DNA of 64,000 nt from Streptomyces koelreuteriae (GTDB lineage: Bacteria > Actinomycetota > Actinomycetes > Streptomycetales > Streptomycetaceae), in NCBI RefSeq assembly GCF_018604545.1, contig NZ_CP075896.1:2790001-2854000 (forward strand), given 5' to 3'. Of the stretch, positions 18,834-27,095 are shown piece by piece. The first letter of the stretch is position 1; every line of letters starts with the position of its first letter. Below the pieces are notes generated by a model. It saw only the letters and a program-made list of their open reading frames with translations, ran no database searches and was not told the DNA's origin. Both the position numbers and the translations under genes were made by a program.

Positions 18834-18890
18834 GCCGCTGTCCGTACGGATCGTCACGCGTCCTCGCCGACGACCCGTACGGACAGCGGC
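18834..18890. terminator. Long inverted repeat across the oxyR 3' end
   Basis: A perfect 16-bp stem (GCCGCTGTCCGTACGG at 18834-18849 and its complement at 18875-18890) with a 25-nt loop. The right arm is inside the oxyR coding region (codons for RPLSVRV), and the left arm is in the spacer after the permease stop. It can terminate both convergent transcripts. The left arm is in effect an inverted copy of the oxyR tail. Confidence 0.65.
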
Positions 18891-19804
18891 CGCAGTGCCT
18901 GTCGCAGGGCCGCCGCCAGTTCCTCGTACTCGGCGCCGCGTGCCGCGCCCGTGCGCATGGCCAGGGCGATCCGGCGGGTGGGGGCCGGGTCGGCGAAGTA
19001 GCCGGTGAGGAGCTGGTTGCTGCGGGAGGTCTCGACCGTGAGGGCGGTGCGCGGCAGCAGCGTGACTCCGAGTCCGCCGGCGACGAGCTGCACCAGCGTG
19101 GACAGCCCGGCGGCGGTCGTGGTGACGGGCACGTCGTCGCGGCCTGCCTCCCGGCAGATGTCGAGGGCCTGGTCGCGCAGGCAGTGTCCCTCGTCCAGGA
19201 GCAGCAGGTTCAGCTCGCGCAGCGCCTCGCGCGGAATGCCCTCGCGTCCGCCGAGCCGGTGGTCGAGCGGGGTGACGAGCACGAAGTCCTCGTCGAAGAG
19301 CGGCAGTTCGCTCACGCCCGGAACGCCGAGCGGCACCGCGAGCAGCAGCAGATCGAGCCGCCCGCTGGTGAGACCGTCGAGCAGGCTGGTGGTCTGCTCC
19401 TCGTGCACCTGGAGGTCGAGGTGCGGATACCGTTCATGGACGAGCCGCAGAACCGTGGGCAGCAGATAGGGCGCCACCGTCGGGATCACCCCGAGCCGCA
19501 GCACCCCGGTGAACGGGGCCCGCGCGGCATCGGCCTCCTCCATCAGCGCGCCCACCTCGCTCAGCACCGCCTTGGCCCGTACGGCGATCCGCTCGCCCTC
19601 GGGTGAGAGCAGCACCTTGCGCGTCGTACGCTCCAGGAGCGTCACTCCGAGTGTCTCCTCCAGCGCCGAGACGGCACCCGAGAGGGCGGGCTGGCTCATG
19701 CCGATCGCCCCGGCGGCGTCCCGGAAGTGCAGATGCTCGGCCACGGCCGCGAAGGCACGCAGCTGGGCGAGGCTGGGCTGCCTGCGCTTATTACCCACAG
19801 TCAC
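18854..19804 (-). CDS. oxyR: Hydrogen peroxide sensor, LysR family
   Basis: A 316-residue LysR regulator. The helix-turn-helix is at about residues 13-70 (FRDAAGAIGMSQPALSGAVS). The substrate domain carries Cys208 and Cys217 in GHCLRDQALDIC, the CxxxxxxxxC pair that forms the redox disulfide of OxyR. The start is GTG at 19804, and a second GTG six bases downstream (19798) is also possible. It is divergent from ahpC-ahpD, whose shared 133-bp region should hold the OxyR sites. Confidence 0.93.
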   Translation of the reverse strand: MTVGNKRRQPSLAQLRAFAAVAEHLHFRDAAGAIGMSQPALSGAVSALEETLGVTLLERTTRKVLLSPEGERIAVRAKAVLSEVGALMEEADAARAPFTGVLRLGVIPTVAPYLLPTVLRLVHERYPHLDLQVHEEQTTSLLDGLTSGRLDLLLLAVPLGVPGVSELPLFDEDFVLVTPLDHRLGGREGIPREALRELNLLLLDEGHCLRDQALDICREAGRDDVPVTTTAAGLSTLVQLVAGGLGVTLLPRTALTVETSRSNQLLTGYFADPAPTRRIALAMRTGAARGAEYEELAAALRQALRPLSVRVVGEDA

Positions 19805-19937
19805 TAATAACTACCTCCGATCAACCCGACCGAGTGTAGCTATTTCCGTAATCAATCGAGGCTGTGCCAACATCAACACAGTCCAACCCATGGGAAACAC
19901 CCGCAATCCGGGTGTTTCTTCGCTGCAAGGAGAGTGT
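19805..19937. promoter_or_regulatory. oxyR-ahpC divergent promoter region
   Basis: This is an AT-rich spacer with tracts such as TAGCTATTTCCGTAATCAAT that differ sharply from the flanking GC content. It must carry both promoters and the OxyR operator. I could not define an exact ATAG-n7-CTAT array. A strong AAGGAG ribosome-binding site (19927-19932) serves ahpC. Confidence 0.55.
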
Positions 19938-20492
19938 GTGCTCACCGTCGGTGACAAGTTCCCCGAGTTCGACCTGACCGCCTGTGTCTCGCTGGAGAAG
20001 GGCGCGGAGTTCGAGCAGATCAACCACAAGACCTACGAGGGTCAGTGGAAGGTCATCTTCGCCTGGCCCAAGGACTTCACCTTCGTGTGCCCGACCGAGA
20101 TCGCCGCCTTCGGCAAGCTGAACGAGGAGTTCGCCGACCGCGACGCGCAGGTCCTCGGCTTCTCCGGCGACTCCGAGTTCGTCCACCACGCCTGGCGCAA
20201 GGACCACGACGACCTTCGTGACCTGCCCTTCCCGATGATGGCCGACTCCAAGCACGAGCTGATGCGCGACCTCGGCATCGAGGGCGAGGACGGCTTCGCC
20301 AAGCGCGCGGTGTTCATCGTGGACCAGAACAACGAGATCCAGTTCTCCATGGTGACCGCGGGTTCGGTCGGCCGTAACCCCAAGGAGGTCCTGCGGGTCC
20401 TCGACGCCCTGCAGACCGACGAGCTCTGCCCCTGCAACTGGAGCAAGGGCGACGAGACGCTCGACCCCGTCGCGCTGCTCTCCGGGGAGTGA
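19938..20492 (+). CDS. ahpC: Alkyl hydroperoxide reductase, peroxiredoxin subunit
   Basis: A 184-residue 2-Cys peroxiredoxin. The peroxidatic cysteine lies in FTFVCPTEIAAFG and the resolving cysteine in ELCPCNWSKGDE. The start is GTG at 19938, five bases after AAGGAG. AhpC reduces organic and hydrogen peroxides and in actinobacteria is recycled by AhpD, encoded 6 bp downstream. Divergent oxyR is the expected peroxide-responsive regulator. Confidence 0.97.
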   Translation: MLTVGDKFPEFDLTACVSLEKGAEFEQINHKTYEGQWKVIFAWPKDFTFVCPTEIAAFGKLNEEFADRDAQVLGFSGDSEFVHHAWRKDHDDLRDLPFPMMADSKHELMRDLGIEGEDGFAKRAVFIVDQNNEIQFSMVTAGSVGRNPKEVLRVLDALQTDELCPCNWSKGDETLDPVALLSGE

Positions 20493-20498
20493 TCTGAG

Positions 20499-21032
20499 AT
20501 GTCCCTCGACAACCTCAAGTCCGCGATACCGGACTACGCCAAGGACCTGAAGCTCAACCTGGGCTCGGTCATCGGCAACTCCGACCTGCCGGCCCAGCAG
20601 CTCTGGGGCACGGTGCTGGCCACGGCCATCGCCTCGCGCTCCCCGATCGTGCTGCGCGAGCTGGAGCCGGAGGCGAAGGCCAACCTGTCGCCGGAGGCCT
20701 ACACGGCGGCGAAGGCCGCGGCCGCGGTGATGGCGATGAACAACGTCTTCTACCGCACGCGTCACCTGCTCTCGGACCACGAGTACGGCACCCTGCGCGC
20801 GGGCCTGCGGATGAACGTCATCGGCAACCCTGGCGTCGACAAGGTCGACTTCGAGCTCTGGTCCTTCGCGGTCTCCGCCATCAACGGCTGCGGCATGTGC
20901 CTCGACTCGCACGAGCAGGTCCTGCGCAAGGCCGGCATCGACCGCGACGTCATCCAGGAGTCCTTCAAGATCGCGTCCGTGATCCAGGCGGTCGGCGTGA
21001 CGCTGGACGCCGAGGCGGTCCTGGCGGAGTAA
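20499..21032 (+). CDS. ahpD: Alkylhydroperoxidase D
   Basis: A 177-residue all-helical AhpD. The redox centre is [18 protein letters not shown], with CxxC and the downstream histidine and glutamate that activate it. It acts as the disulfide reductant adaptor between dihydrolipoamide systems and AhpC. It is cotranscribed with ahpC. Confidence 0.96.
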   Translation: MSLDNLKSAIPDYAKDLKLNLGSVIGNSDLPAQQLWGTVLATAIASRSPIVLRELEPEAKANLSPEAYTAAKAAAAVMAMNNVFYRTRHLLSDHEYGTLRAGLRMNVIGNPGVDKVDFELWSFAVSAINGCGMCLDSHEQVLRKAGIDRDVIQESFKIASVIQAVGVTLDAEAVLAE

Positions 21033-21084
21033 CTCCCCACCGCGGGCGATGAACCGCGGGCATTGCACCGCGGGCGATGAACCG

Positions 21085-21122
21085 CAGGGCCCCGTCCCCT
21101 GGGCATGGTGGACGGGGCCCTG
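21085..21122. terminator. Terminator after ahpCD
   Basis: Perfect 13-bp stem CAGGGCCCCGTCC / GGACGGGGCCCTG with a 12-nt loop, followed by TTTCAT on the plus strand. Just before it, the phrase ACCGCGGGCGATGAACCGC occurs twice as a direct repeat (about 21040-21086). Confidence 0.75.
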
Positions 21123-21149
21123 TTTCATGCCGGCGTGGATGTGGCCGGG

Positions 21150-22478
21150 CTACTCCGACGGCGGGTCCGTGGCAGGCGGCGGCTCGGCGCTCACCGCCGT
21201 GGCACCCCGCGGCCGTACCGAATGCCGCAGCGCCGACCCCCGTGAATGCGCCCGCAGATACCCGGCCACCGTGTTCGTCACCGCGACCAGCGGCACGGCG
21301 ACCACCGCACCGCCGATCCCGGCCACCATCCCCCCGCACGCGACGGACAGCACCACGGCCAGCGGATGCACCCGCACCGCCCGCCCGAGGATGAACGGCT
21401 GCAGGATGTGGCCCTCGATCTGCTGCACCGCGAGCACCACCACCAGCGTCATGACGGCCGTGAACACGCCCTGGGTGACCAGCGCGACCACCACGGCCAG
21501 CGCCCCGGACACCACGGCGCCGACCAGCGGGATGAACGCGAACAGGAAGATGAACACCGCCAGCGGCACGGCCATCGGCACATCGAGGAAGTAGATCCCC
21601 AGCCCGATGAAGATCGCGTCGATCAGCGCGACGATCACCGTGCCCCGCACATACGCCGTCAGCGTCCGCCACGCCGCCGGCCCGGCCCCGGCCACTCCCG
21701 GCCGCGCCGCCGCCGGGACCAGCTTCAGCGTCCACTCCCAGATCCGCTTGCCGTCGTAGAGCAGGAACAGGGTGGAGAAGACGGCCAGCAGGATCCCGGT
21801 CAGGGCTTCGACGACGACCGTCACGCCCTCCAGGCCCGCCGAGGTGATCTGGTCGGTGTTGGCGCCGACCGCCTCACGCAGGTTCGCCGCGATCTCGTTG
21901 ATCTGCTTGTCCGTGACGTGGAAGGGGCTGTTCAGCAGCCAGTTCCGCAACTCGTCGATGCCGTCCTGGATCTGGCCCGAGAGATCGTCGATGTTCTCCA
22001 TGACCTGCCAGGTCACGAACCAGCCGATCAGCCCCATGATGACGAAGCCGAGGATCGCGGTCAGCGCGGTGGCCGGCCCGCGCGGCACTCCGAGCCGCCG
22101 GAGCCTGCCCACGGTCGGGTGGAGCAGCGCGGTGATCAGCAAGGCGCTCACGAACGCCAGCACCACCAGTTGGACGGCGCTGATGATCCGCATCAGCACC
22201 CACAGGGTGCCCGCGAGGATGAGCAGCCGCCAGGCGGCCTCCGCCGCGACCCGCACGCCCCACGGCACGGCCAGCGCGGGATCGGGCCGGGCGGGAACGT
22301 CGGGCGCGTAGTCCGGGGGCGGCGGCACGTACTCGTCGGGCCCGGTCCTGGACTCGGCTTCGCCGCGCTCCCGTTCGGCCTCGGCGCGGCGCTCGTTCCA
22401 CTGCTCGCTCATCTCGGTCAGTCCGGCGCCGAGCCGGCCGAGCCACCCTGGCACTCGCGACATGGTCCGACCGTACAT
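21150..22478 (-). CDS. AI-2E family transporter
   Basis: A 442-residue polytopic membrane protein; an internal ATG at 22463 (MSRVPGW) is also possible. A Pro-rich cytoplasmic N-terminus (to about residue 70) precedes membrane helices, the long extracytoplasmic helical hairpin between helices 3 and 4, and the C-terminal bundle with FIPLVGAVVSGALAVVVALV and GHILQPFILGRAVRVHP. These motifs define the family once linked to autoinducer-2 export, now including Na+/H+ antiporters and proteins of unknown substrate. It is preceded by a hairpin that separates it from the transglycosylase gene. Confidence 0.87.
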   Translation of the reverse strand: MYGRTMSRVPGWLGRLGAGLTEMSEQWNERRAEAERERGEAESRTGPDEYVPPPPDYAPDVPARPDPALAVPWGVRVAAEAAWRLLILAGTLWVLMRIISAVQLVVLAFVSALLITALLHPTVGRLRRLGVPRGPATALTAILGFVIMGLIGWFVTWQVMENIDDLSGQIQDGIDELRNWLLNSPFHVTDKQINEIAANLREAVGANTDQITSAGLEGVTVVVEALTGILLAVFSTLFLLYDGKRIWEWTLKLVPAAARPGVAGAGPAAWRTLTAYVRGTVIVALIDAIFIGLGIYFLDVPMAVPLAVFIFLFAFIPLVGAVVSGALAVVVALVTQGVFTAVMTLVVVLAVQQIEGHILQPFILGRAVRVHPLAVVLSVACGGMVAGIGGAVVAVPLVAVTNTVAGYLRAHSRGSALRHSVRPRGATAVSAEPPPATDPPSE

Positions 22479-22482
22479 GGCG

Positions 22483-22515
22483 CGAGCCCCGCACCGTACG
22501 ACGGTGCGGGGCTCG
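22483..22515 (-). terminator. Terminator of the transglycosylase gene
   Basis: A 15-bp perfect stem CGAGCCCCGCACCGT with a 3-nt loop, between the minus-strand transglycosylase stop and the start of the AI-2E transporter gene. Confidence 0.8.
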
Positions 22516-22550
22516 TGCTGAGGATGACAGGGGCCCGAAGGCCGGGTGGC

Positions 22551-23249
22551 TCAGTACCAGTTGTTGGCCTGCCAGAACGACCAGGCGTCACACGGGCTGC
22601 CGTAGCGGTCGTTCATGTAGCCGAGGCCCCACTTGATCTGGGTGGCCGGGTTGGTCCGCCAGTCGGCACCGGCGGACGACATCTTGGTACCGGGCAGTGC
22701 CTGGAACATGCCGTAGGCCCCGGAGGAGGGGTTGACGGCCTTGTAGTTCCAGTCGGACTCGTGGTCCACGATGTTGCTGAAGCACTGGAACTGACCGGAG
22801 GGCACGATCTGCCGGGCCATCGCCTGGATCTGCGCGATCGTGTAGGAGCTCGAGACGGGGATGTCGGAGATGTCCTTGGAACGGCTGGCGGCCTTGTCGG
22901 CCTCCTCGCGCTCCTTGGCTTCCTTCGCCGCCTTCGCCGCCTTCTCGGCGGCCTCCTTCTTCGCGATGGCCGTGTCGGCGGCGGCCTTGCGGGCGGCCTC
23001 CTCGGCGTCCTTCTTCGCGCTCACGTCGGCGGCGATGGCCTGTACGTCGGCCTGCTGCGTCAGGGACGCGGTCTGCACCTGGGCCTGCTGACCCGAGGGG
23101 ATGTCCGCGAGCAACGTGGTGCCGTTTGCCGTCGCTTCGGCGTCGTTGTTCTGCGCGGTGCTGCCCGAGGCAACGCCGACGACGCTTCCGACAGCGGTGA
23201 CCGCCGTGGCCGAAGCCACTGCGAATCCCCGGACCGAGATCCGGCTCAC
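22551..23249 (-). CDS. Secreted lytic transglycosylase-like protein
   Basis: A 232-residue exported protein. The GTG at 23249 is preferred because GGAAGGA lies about five bases upstream and it gives a clean signal peptide (SVRGFAVASATAVTAVGSVV, cleavage near GSTA-QN); an in-frame ATG at 23267 is the alternative. The middle is an Ala/Lys/Glu-rich coiled coil (about residues 75-135). The C-terminal domain, FQCFSNIVDHESDWNYKAVN then GAYGMFQALPGTKM, has the catalytic E and GxYGMFQ of SLT/Rpf-like muramidases. It probably remodels peptidoglycan during growth. A long structured leader precedes it. Confidence 0.88.
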   Translation of the reverse strand: MSRISVRGFAVASATAVTAVGSVVGVASGSTAQNNDAEATANGTTLLADIPSGQQAQVQTASLTQQADVQAIAADVSAKKDAEEAARKAAADTAIAKKEAAEKAAKAAKEAKEREEADKAASRSKDISDIPVSSSYTIAQIQAMARQIVPSGQFQCFSNIVDHESDWNYKAVNPSSGAYGMFQALPGTKMSSAGADWRTNPATQIKWGLGYMNDRYGSPCDAWSFWQANNWY

Positions 23250-23668
23250 ACGGTTTCCTTCCAGCATCGCCCGCTTCGGTGACCCTCGCGGACGCAATCG
23301 TGCCCCTGGCACTGGCCTCCCCAACTACGGGTCACGGGAGGCACGGGCCCGGTGGGCAACTCCCTCGGGAGGGAGCGCCGCGTGGTGCGCGGGCGGCATA
23401 CGACATCGCTATGCAGTTGATGCTGTTGCTTTTGTGGTGCCGTACCGCTGGGGGTACAGGTGTGTCGTATGCGGGGCCTGACAGGACTGAGACTCTGCCG
23501 TACCACGACGGGGCAAGGCAATTCTGTGCTGGGTGTGAAAGCTCACATCCCGTTTGATGCAGGAGATTCACGGAAACCCTCACGCGCGAAGGCGCCGCCC
23601 GGCTAGGCTCTTCGCCTTTTCGGACGGCGCCAACTACTGCGTAACCACCACCGCTTGGGGCGGGACGG
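23250..23668 (-). other. 419-bp leader region of the transglycosylase gene
   Basis: No gene is evident here. Read on the minus strand, GCATACGAC (from 23472) and GTCGTATGC (to 23396) can pair to close a stem of about 77 nt. It encloses a smaller GTACC...GGTAC hairpin and an unusually A/T-rich loop. Nearer the start, GCCTCCC...GGGGAGGC and GTGCC/GGCAC can also pair. The arrangement looks like a structured 5' untranslated region. I did not recognise the core of the c-di-AMP riboswitch that controls other Streptomyces wall hydrolases. Confidence 0.4.
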
Positions 23669-24994
23669 TCAGATCTGCCCGTCTTCGAGCATTTCGGTCA
23701 CAAGGGCAGCGATCTGGGACCTCTCGGACCGGTTCAGGGTCACGTGCGCGAAGAGCGGATGCCCCTTCAGCTTCTCCACGACGGCGACGACACCGTCGTA
23801 GCGGCCGACCCTGAGGTTGTCCCGCTGGGCCACGTCATGGGTGAGAACCACCCGTGAATTGGCCCCGATCCGGGACAGAACGGTAAGAAGCACATTCCTT
23901 TCCAGTGACTGCGCCTCGTCCACGATCACGAACGCGTCGTGCAGCGAGCGGCCCCGGATGTGGGTGAGCGGCAGGACCTCCAGCATCCCGCGCGCGGTGA
24001 CCTCCTCGATGACCTCCCGGCTGGTGACCGCCGACAGCGTGTCGAACACGGCCTGCGCCCAGGGGCTCATCTTCTCCGCCTCGGAGCCGGGCAGATAGCC
24101 GAGCTCCTGCCCGCCCACCGCGTACAGCGGACGGAAGACCATCACCTTTTGGTGCTGACGGCGCTCCAGCACCGCCTCCAGACCCGCGCACAGCGCCAGC
24201 GCCGACTTTCCGGTGCCGGCCCGGCCGCCCATGGAGACGATCCCGACATCCGGATCGAGCAGCAGATCGAGCGCGATGCGCTGCTCGGCGCTGCGGCCCT
24301 TGATGCCGAACGCCTCCCGATCCCCGCGTACGACACGGATGTTGCCCTCGGGCGTGACCCGGCCGAGCGCCTTGCCGCGCTCGGACTGGATGGTCAGGCC
24401 CGTGTGCACCGGGAGTTCGGCGGCCTCGGGGACGTAGACGTGCCCCTCCTCGAAGAGGATGTCCACCTGCTCGCCCGGCAGGGTCAGTTCGGACATTCCG
24501 GTCCAGCCGGAGGAGTCCGTGATGGCGAGTTCGGCGCGGTACTCCTCGGCGAGGAGCCCCACGGACGACGCCTTGATCCTGAGCGGGAGGTCCTTCGACA
24601 CGACGGTGACGTCGAACCCCTCGGCCTGCAGATTGCGGGCGACCGCGAGGATGCGGGAGTCGTTGTCCCCCAGGCGGTAGCCGCTGGGCAGCACGCTGGG
24701 GTCCGAGTGGTTGAGCTCGACACGGACGGTCCCGCCGAGATCCCCGATCGGGATCGGCGAATCCAGGCGCCCATGACGAATCCGGTAGTCGTCGAGCAGA
24801 CGCAGGGCCTGCCGCGCGAAGTAGCCGAGTTCGGGATGGTGCCTCTTGGCCTCCAGTTCCGTCACCACGACGATGGGGAGCACGACCTCGTGCTCGTCGA
24901 AGCGGCTCAGGGCGTTGGGGTCGGCCAGCAGAACGCTGGTGTCGAGGACATAGGTGCGCCGGTCTGGCTTGTGGCGCTTTGTGCTGGTCACCAC
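23669..24994 (-). CDS. phoH: PhoH family protein with N-terminal PIN domain
   Basis: A 441-residue PhoH2-type protein: a PIN ribonuclease domain (about residues 14-150, starting [20 protein letters not shown] with the metal-binding aspartate) fused to a PhoH ATPase (about 235-430, Walker [13 protein letters not shown], Walker [11 protein letters not shown]). Mycobacterial PhoH2 unwinds and cuts RNA in an ATP-dependent way, and the same activity is expected here. It lies downstream of a cis-prenyltransferase gene on the same strand with a 570-bp gap. Confidence 0.92.
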   Translation of the reverse strand: MVTSTKRHKPDRRTYVLDTSVLLADPNALSRFDEHEVVLPIVVVTELEAKRHHPELGYFARQALRLLDDYRIRHGRLDSPIPIGDLGGTVRVELNHSDPSVLPSGYRLGDNDSRILAVARNLQAEGFDVTVVSKDLPLRIKASSVGLLAEEYRAELAITDSSGWTGMSELTLPGEQVDILFEEGHVYVPEAAELPVHTGLTIQSERGKALGRVTPEGNIRVVRGDREAFGIKGRSAEQRIALDLLLDPDVGIVSMGGRAGTGKSALALCAGLEAVLERRQHQKVMVFRPLYAVGGQELGYLPGSEAEKMSPWAQAVFDTLSAVTSREVIEEVTARGMLEVLPLTHIRGRSLHDAFVIVDEAQSLERNVLLTVLSRIGANSRVVLTHDVAQRDNLRVGRYDGVVAVVEKLKGHPLFAHVTLNRSERSQIAALVTEMLEDGQI

Positions 24995-25564
24995 GGAAGG
25001 ACGTACCCCCTCGGATGAGGTCGGGGAGCGACGGAGTGGAAGCTGGACCGGGAGGGGTGGGAAAAATCCCGACCGGTGCTCGGCCGCCCTGCGCGGGCCG
25101 AGGACCGGCCCTCCGCCTTCTTCGTCCGTGCTGTGACCGCACGATCGGGCTGGTGCAAAGGGCCTCCCGGGCGGACGGCCCCGTGCCGTCCGCTGAGATA
25201 CGACACCCGTGATTCGGGCGTCGACCTGTCTGACTTATGCCCTCGAACGAGCGCCGCCATGCCACGGCATATGACGGCGAGCCGGTGAACTCCGTGTGAC
25301 GCGCGTCTTCGGAGGGGTACCGGGAAGTGTTGCGACGTGCGGTGACCACGGTGCCCGGGCGGCGGCCGGGCACCGTTGGCCCTCCCGCGAAAAGTTCAGC
25401 GTTGTACGGCTCGGCCGCCCGAGCACCGGGGAGCGGGCCGCTGCGCACGCCCGCGCGGCGGGGGCGTCGGCGACCTACGGCAACGGCGCGACCGGCGACA
25501 ACACGGCAGAGGCGGCGCGTGCCGGGCCCCGCGTCTGCGGCGCGATCCGGGCGAGCGGCGGGCT
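24995..25564. other. 570-bp intergenic region between uppS and phoH
   Basis: I see no gene here; reading frames on both strands lack coding bias. A hairpin at 25348-25376 (11-bp stem ACGGTGCCCGG and complement) is a candidate uppS terminator. ATGCC-AC-GGCAT (25259-25270) is a short palindrome in the phoH leader. GGGCATAAG on the minus strand is the most -10-like sequence. The long leader of phoH may be regulatory. Confidence 0.35.
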
Positions 25565-26338
25565 CTAGCCGCCGAAGCGCCGGTGGCGGGCGGCGTAGTC
25601 GCGCATGGCGCGGAGGAAGTCGACCTTGCGGAAGGCCGGCCAGAACACGTCGCAGAAGTAGTACTCGGAGTGCGCCGTCTGCCAGAGCATGAATCCGGAC
25701 AGCCGCTGCTCGCCGCTGGTGCGGATCACCAGGTCGGGGTCGGGCTGGTCGCTCGTGTAGAGGTGACGCCCGATCATGTCGGTGTCGACGGCCTCGGCGA
25801 GCTCCTCCATCGAGGTGCCCTTCTCCTGCGCGTCGAGCAGCATGGAGCGCACGGCGTAGGCGATCTCCTGGCGGCCGCCGTAGCCGATGGCGACGTTGAC
25901 CAGTATCCCGTCGACGTGCGCGGTGGTCTCCTCGGCTTCCTTCAGGACCGTCTGCATCCCGGAGGGCAGCAGGTCGGGGGTGCCCACGTGGTGCACACGC
26001 CAGCGGCCGTCGGCGGCCAGGGTGCGCACGACGTCCTCGATGATGCCGAGCAGCGGACCGAGCTCGTCCTGCGGCCGGTCGAAGTTGTCCGTCGACAGCA
26101 GCCAGAGGGTCACGACCTCGACGTCGGTCTCACTGCACCAGCCGAGGAACTCCTCGATCTTCCCGGCGCCGGCCCGGTGGCCGTCGACGGTGCTGGAACC
26201 GGCGGCCTTCGCCCAGCGCCGGTTGCCGTCCATGATGACGCCGATGTGCTTGGGCACCTGAGCGTGGTCCAGGTGACCTTCCACCCGGCGTGCGTACAGC
26301 CTGACCAGCAGGCCACGCAGCTTGTCGCGCAGGTTCAC
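25565..26338 (-). CDS. uppS: Isoprenyl transferase (cis-prenyltransferase)
   Basis: A 257-residue cis-prenyltransferase starting at GTG 26338 after GGAGGGGCTGACAATCAC. The catalytic motif HIGVIMDGNRRWAK, the SSTVDGHRAGAGKIEEFLGW segment and the terminal RTSGEQRLSGFMLWQTAHSE are intact. The family makes Z-polyprenyl diphosphates, and this paralogue beside phoH resembles the short-chain Z-farnesyl type (Rv1086-like), not the main undecaprenyl synthase; the chain length is inference. An intrinsic terminator lies in its own upstream region. Confidence 0.9.
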   Translation of the reverse strand: MNLRDKLRGLLVRLYARRVEGHLDHAQVPKHIGVIMDGNRRWAKAAGSSTVDGHRAGAGKIEEFLGWCSETDVEVVTLWLLSTDNFDRPQDELGPLLGIIEDVVRTLAADGRWRVHHVGTPDLLPSGMQTVLKEAEETTAHVDGILVNVAIGYGGRQEIAYAVRSMLLDAQEKGTSMEELAEAVDTDMIGRHLYTSDQPDPDLVIRTSGEQRLSGFMLWQTAHSEYYFCDVFWPAFRKVDFLRAMRDYAARHRRFGG

Positions 26339-26520
26339 GTGATTGTCAGCCCCTCCGTAAGGATCGGACAGGCCGCGATGTGCGGCCCGGTCGTGGCCGC
26401 GGGCGGTCCCTGCCCGTGCGGCAGTCCCCGGAGGCGAAGCCTACCCCCGCTGTGCCCGCGGGCCGCCAACGGGTGCGGAGGGAAGGATTCCGGCCGATGC
26501 TCCGGCCCGCCCCGGCGCAC

Positions 26521-26564
26521 AAAAAAATCGGGCCGGTCCGTGGGGGGGAGACGGACCGGCCCGA
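26521..26564 (-). terminator. Intrinsic terminator upstream of uppS
   Basis: On the minus strand a perfect 14-bp GC-rich stem (TCGGGCCGGTCCGT and complement, 9-nt loop) is followed immediately by seven T residues. This is rare in Streptomyces. It points away from any annotated gene, so it must end a leader RNA or a small RNA made from the minus strand, or attenuate uppS. Confidence 0.85.
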
Positions 26565-27056
26565 GGGGGGGTTTCCACCATAACCCTTCGTAAGTGATGC
26601 TGCGTGCATCGGCGTGCCACAACTACTCTCCGGAGCCACCCGGCGACGGGGCGATGCCCGCGGAAGCCCTCGTTCGTGGCTTGTTCTCGACGGAAAGACG
26701 GCCGATACGCAGCGAAATCGGGCACCCTCAGGCAAGATCCGGGGGATTTGCCACATCTTGAGACTCGCTCGGCGAGTTGTCCCCGGCGTCCCTCCGACGG
26801 GTGACCCGGCTGCGAACGCCGGCTTGACCCCGCGGCGGCCGCGCCGCCACCCCAACAGGGAGGCCCTGGCACCGCGCAGCCCCCTCCACTGCGCGGTACC
26901 GCCCGCGCAGCTTTGCTGACGCGAATTACCTTGGTCTGAACTTACGTGAGCGGCGGCACCGAAGGCGAGTCGCGAGCGATAACGATGTGAAAAACATCGA
27001 CGGAAGTTGCGCAAGTGGAGTGAGTGAAAGGAGTGACGCACCAGCGAGGGCCCAAG

Positions 27057-27095
27057 AGGACAGTTTCTGTCCTTATTCGCGCCTAACGTCGCCCC
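27057..27095 (+). promoter_or_regulatory. Palindrome plus leaderless promoter of the winged-helix gene
   Basis: AGGACAG-TTT-CTGTCCT (27057-27073) is a perfect inverted repeat. TAACGT (27084-27089) is a good -10 hexamer ending six bases before the ATG at 27096, which has no ribosome-binding site. The palindrome covers the expected -35 position, as a repressor operator would. Confidence 0.5.

Larger units (their letters stand above)
26339..27095. other. 757-bp region between uppS and the winged-helix gene
   Basis: There is no convincing protein-coding gene in this divergent spacer. It contains a textbook intrinsic terminator on the minus strand (26521-26564) about 185 bp upstream of uppS, so a short minus-strand transcript probably ends there. 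The plus-strand end (27057-27095) holds a palindrome and a -10 element for the winged-helix gene. Several minus-strand frames cross the area but lack bias and ribosome-binding sites. Confidence 0.45.

Noticed and set aside
23250..23560. The leader of the transglycosylase gene as a c-di-AMP (ydaO) riboswitch.
   Set aside because: The conserved core sequences of that switch were not recognisable, so only an unassigned structured leader is reported.
24995..25564. A possible gene in the 570-bp space between uppS and phoH.
   Set aside because: Frames on both strands lack coding GC3 pattern, ribosome-binding sites and recognisable motifs.
26441..26872. Minus-strand frames near uppS, including one with tandem tryptophans just before the terminator, suggesting a Trp-attenuator leader peptide.
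   Set aside because: The frame has only a TTG start and no stop before the hairpin, and uppS is not a tryptophan gene.
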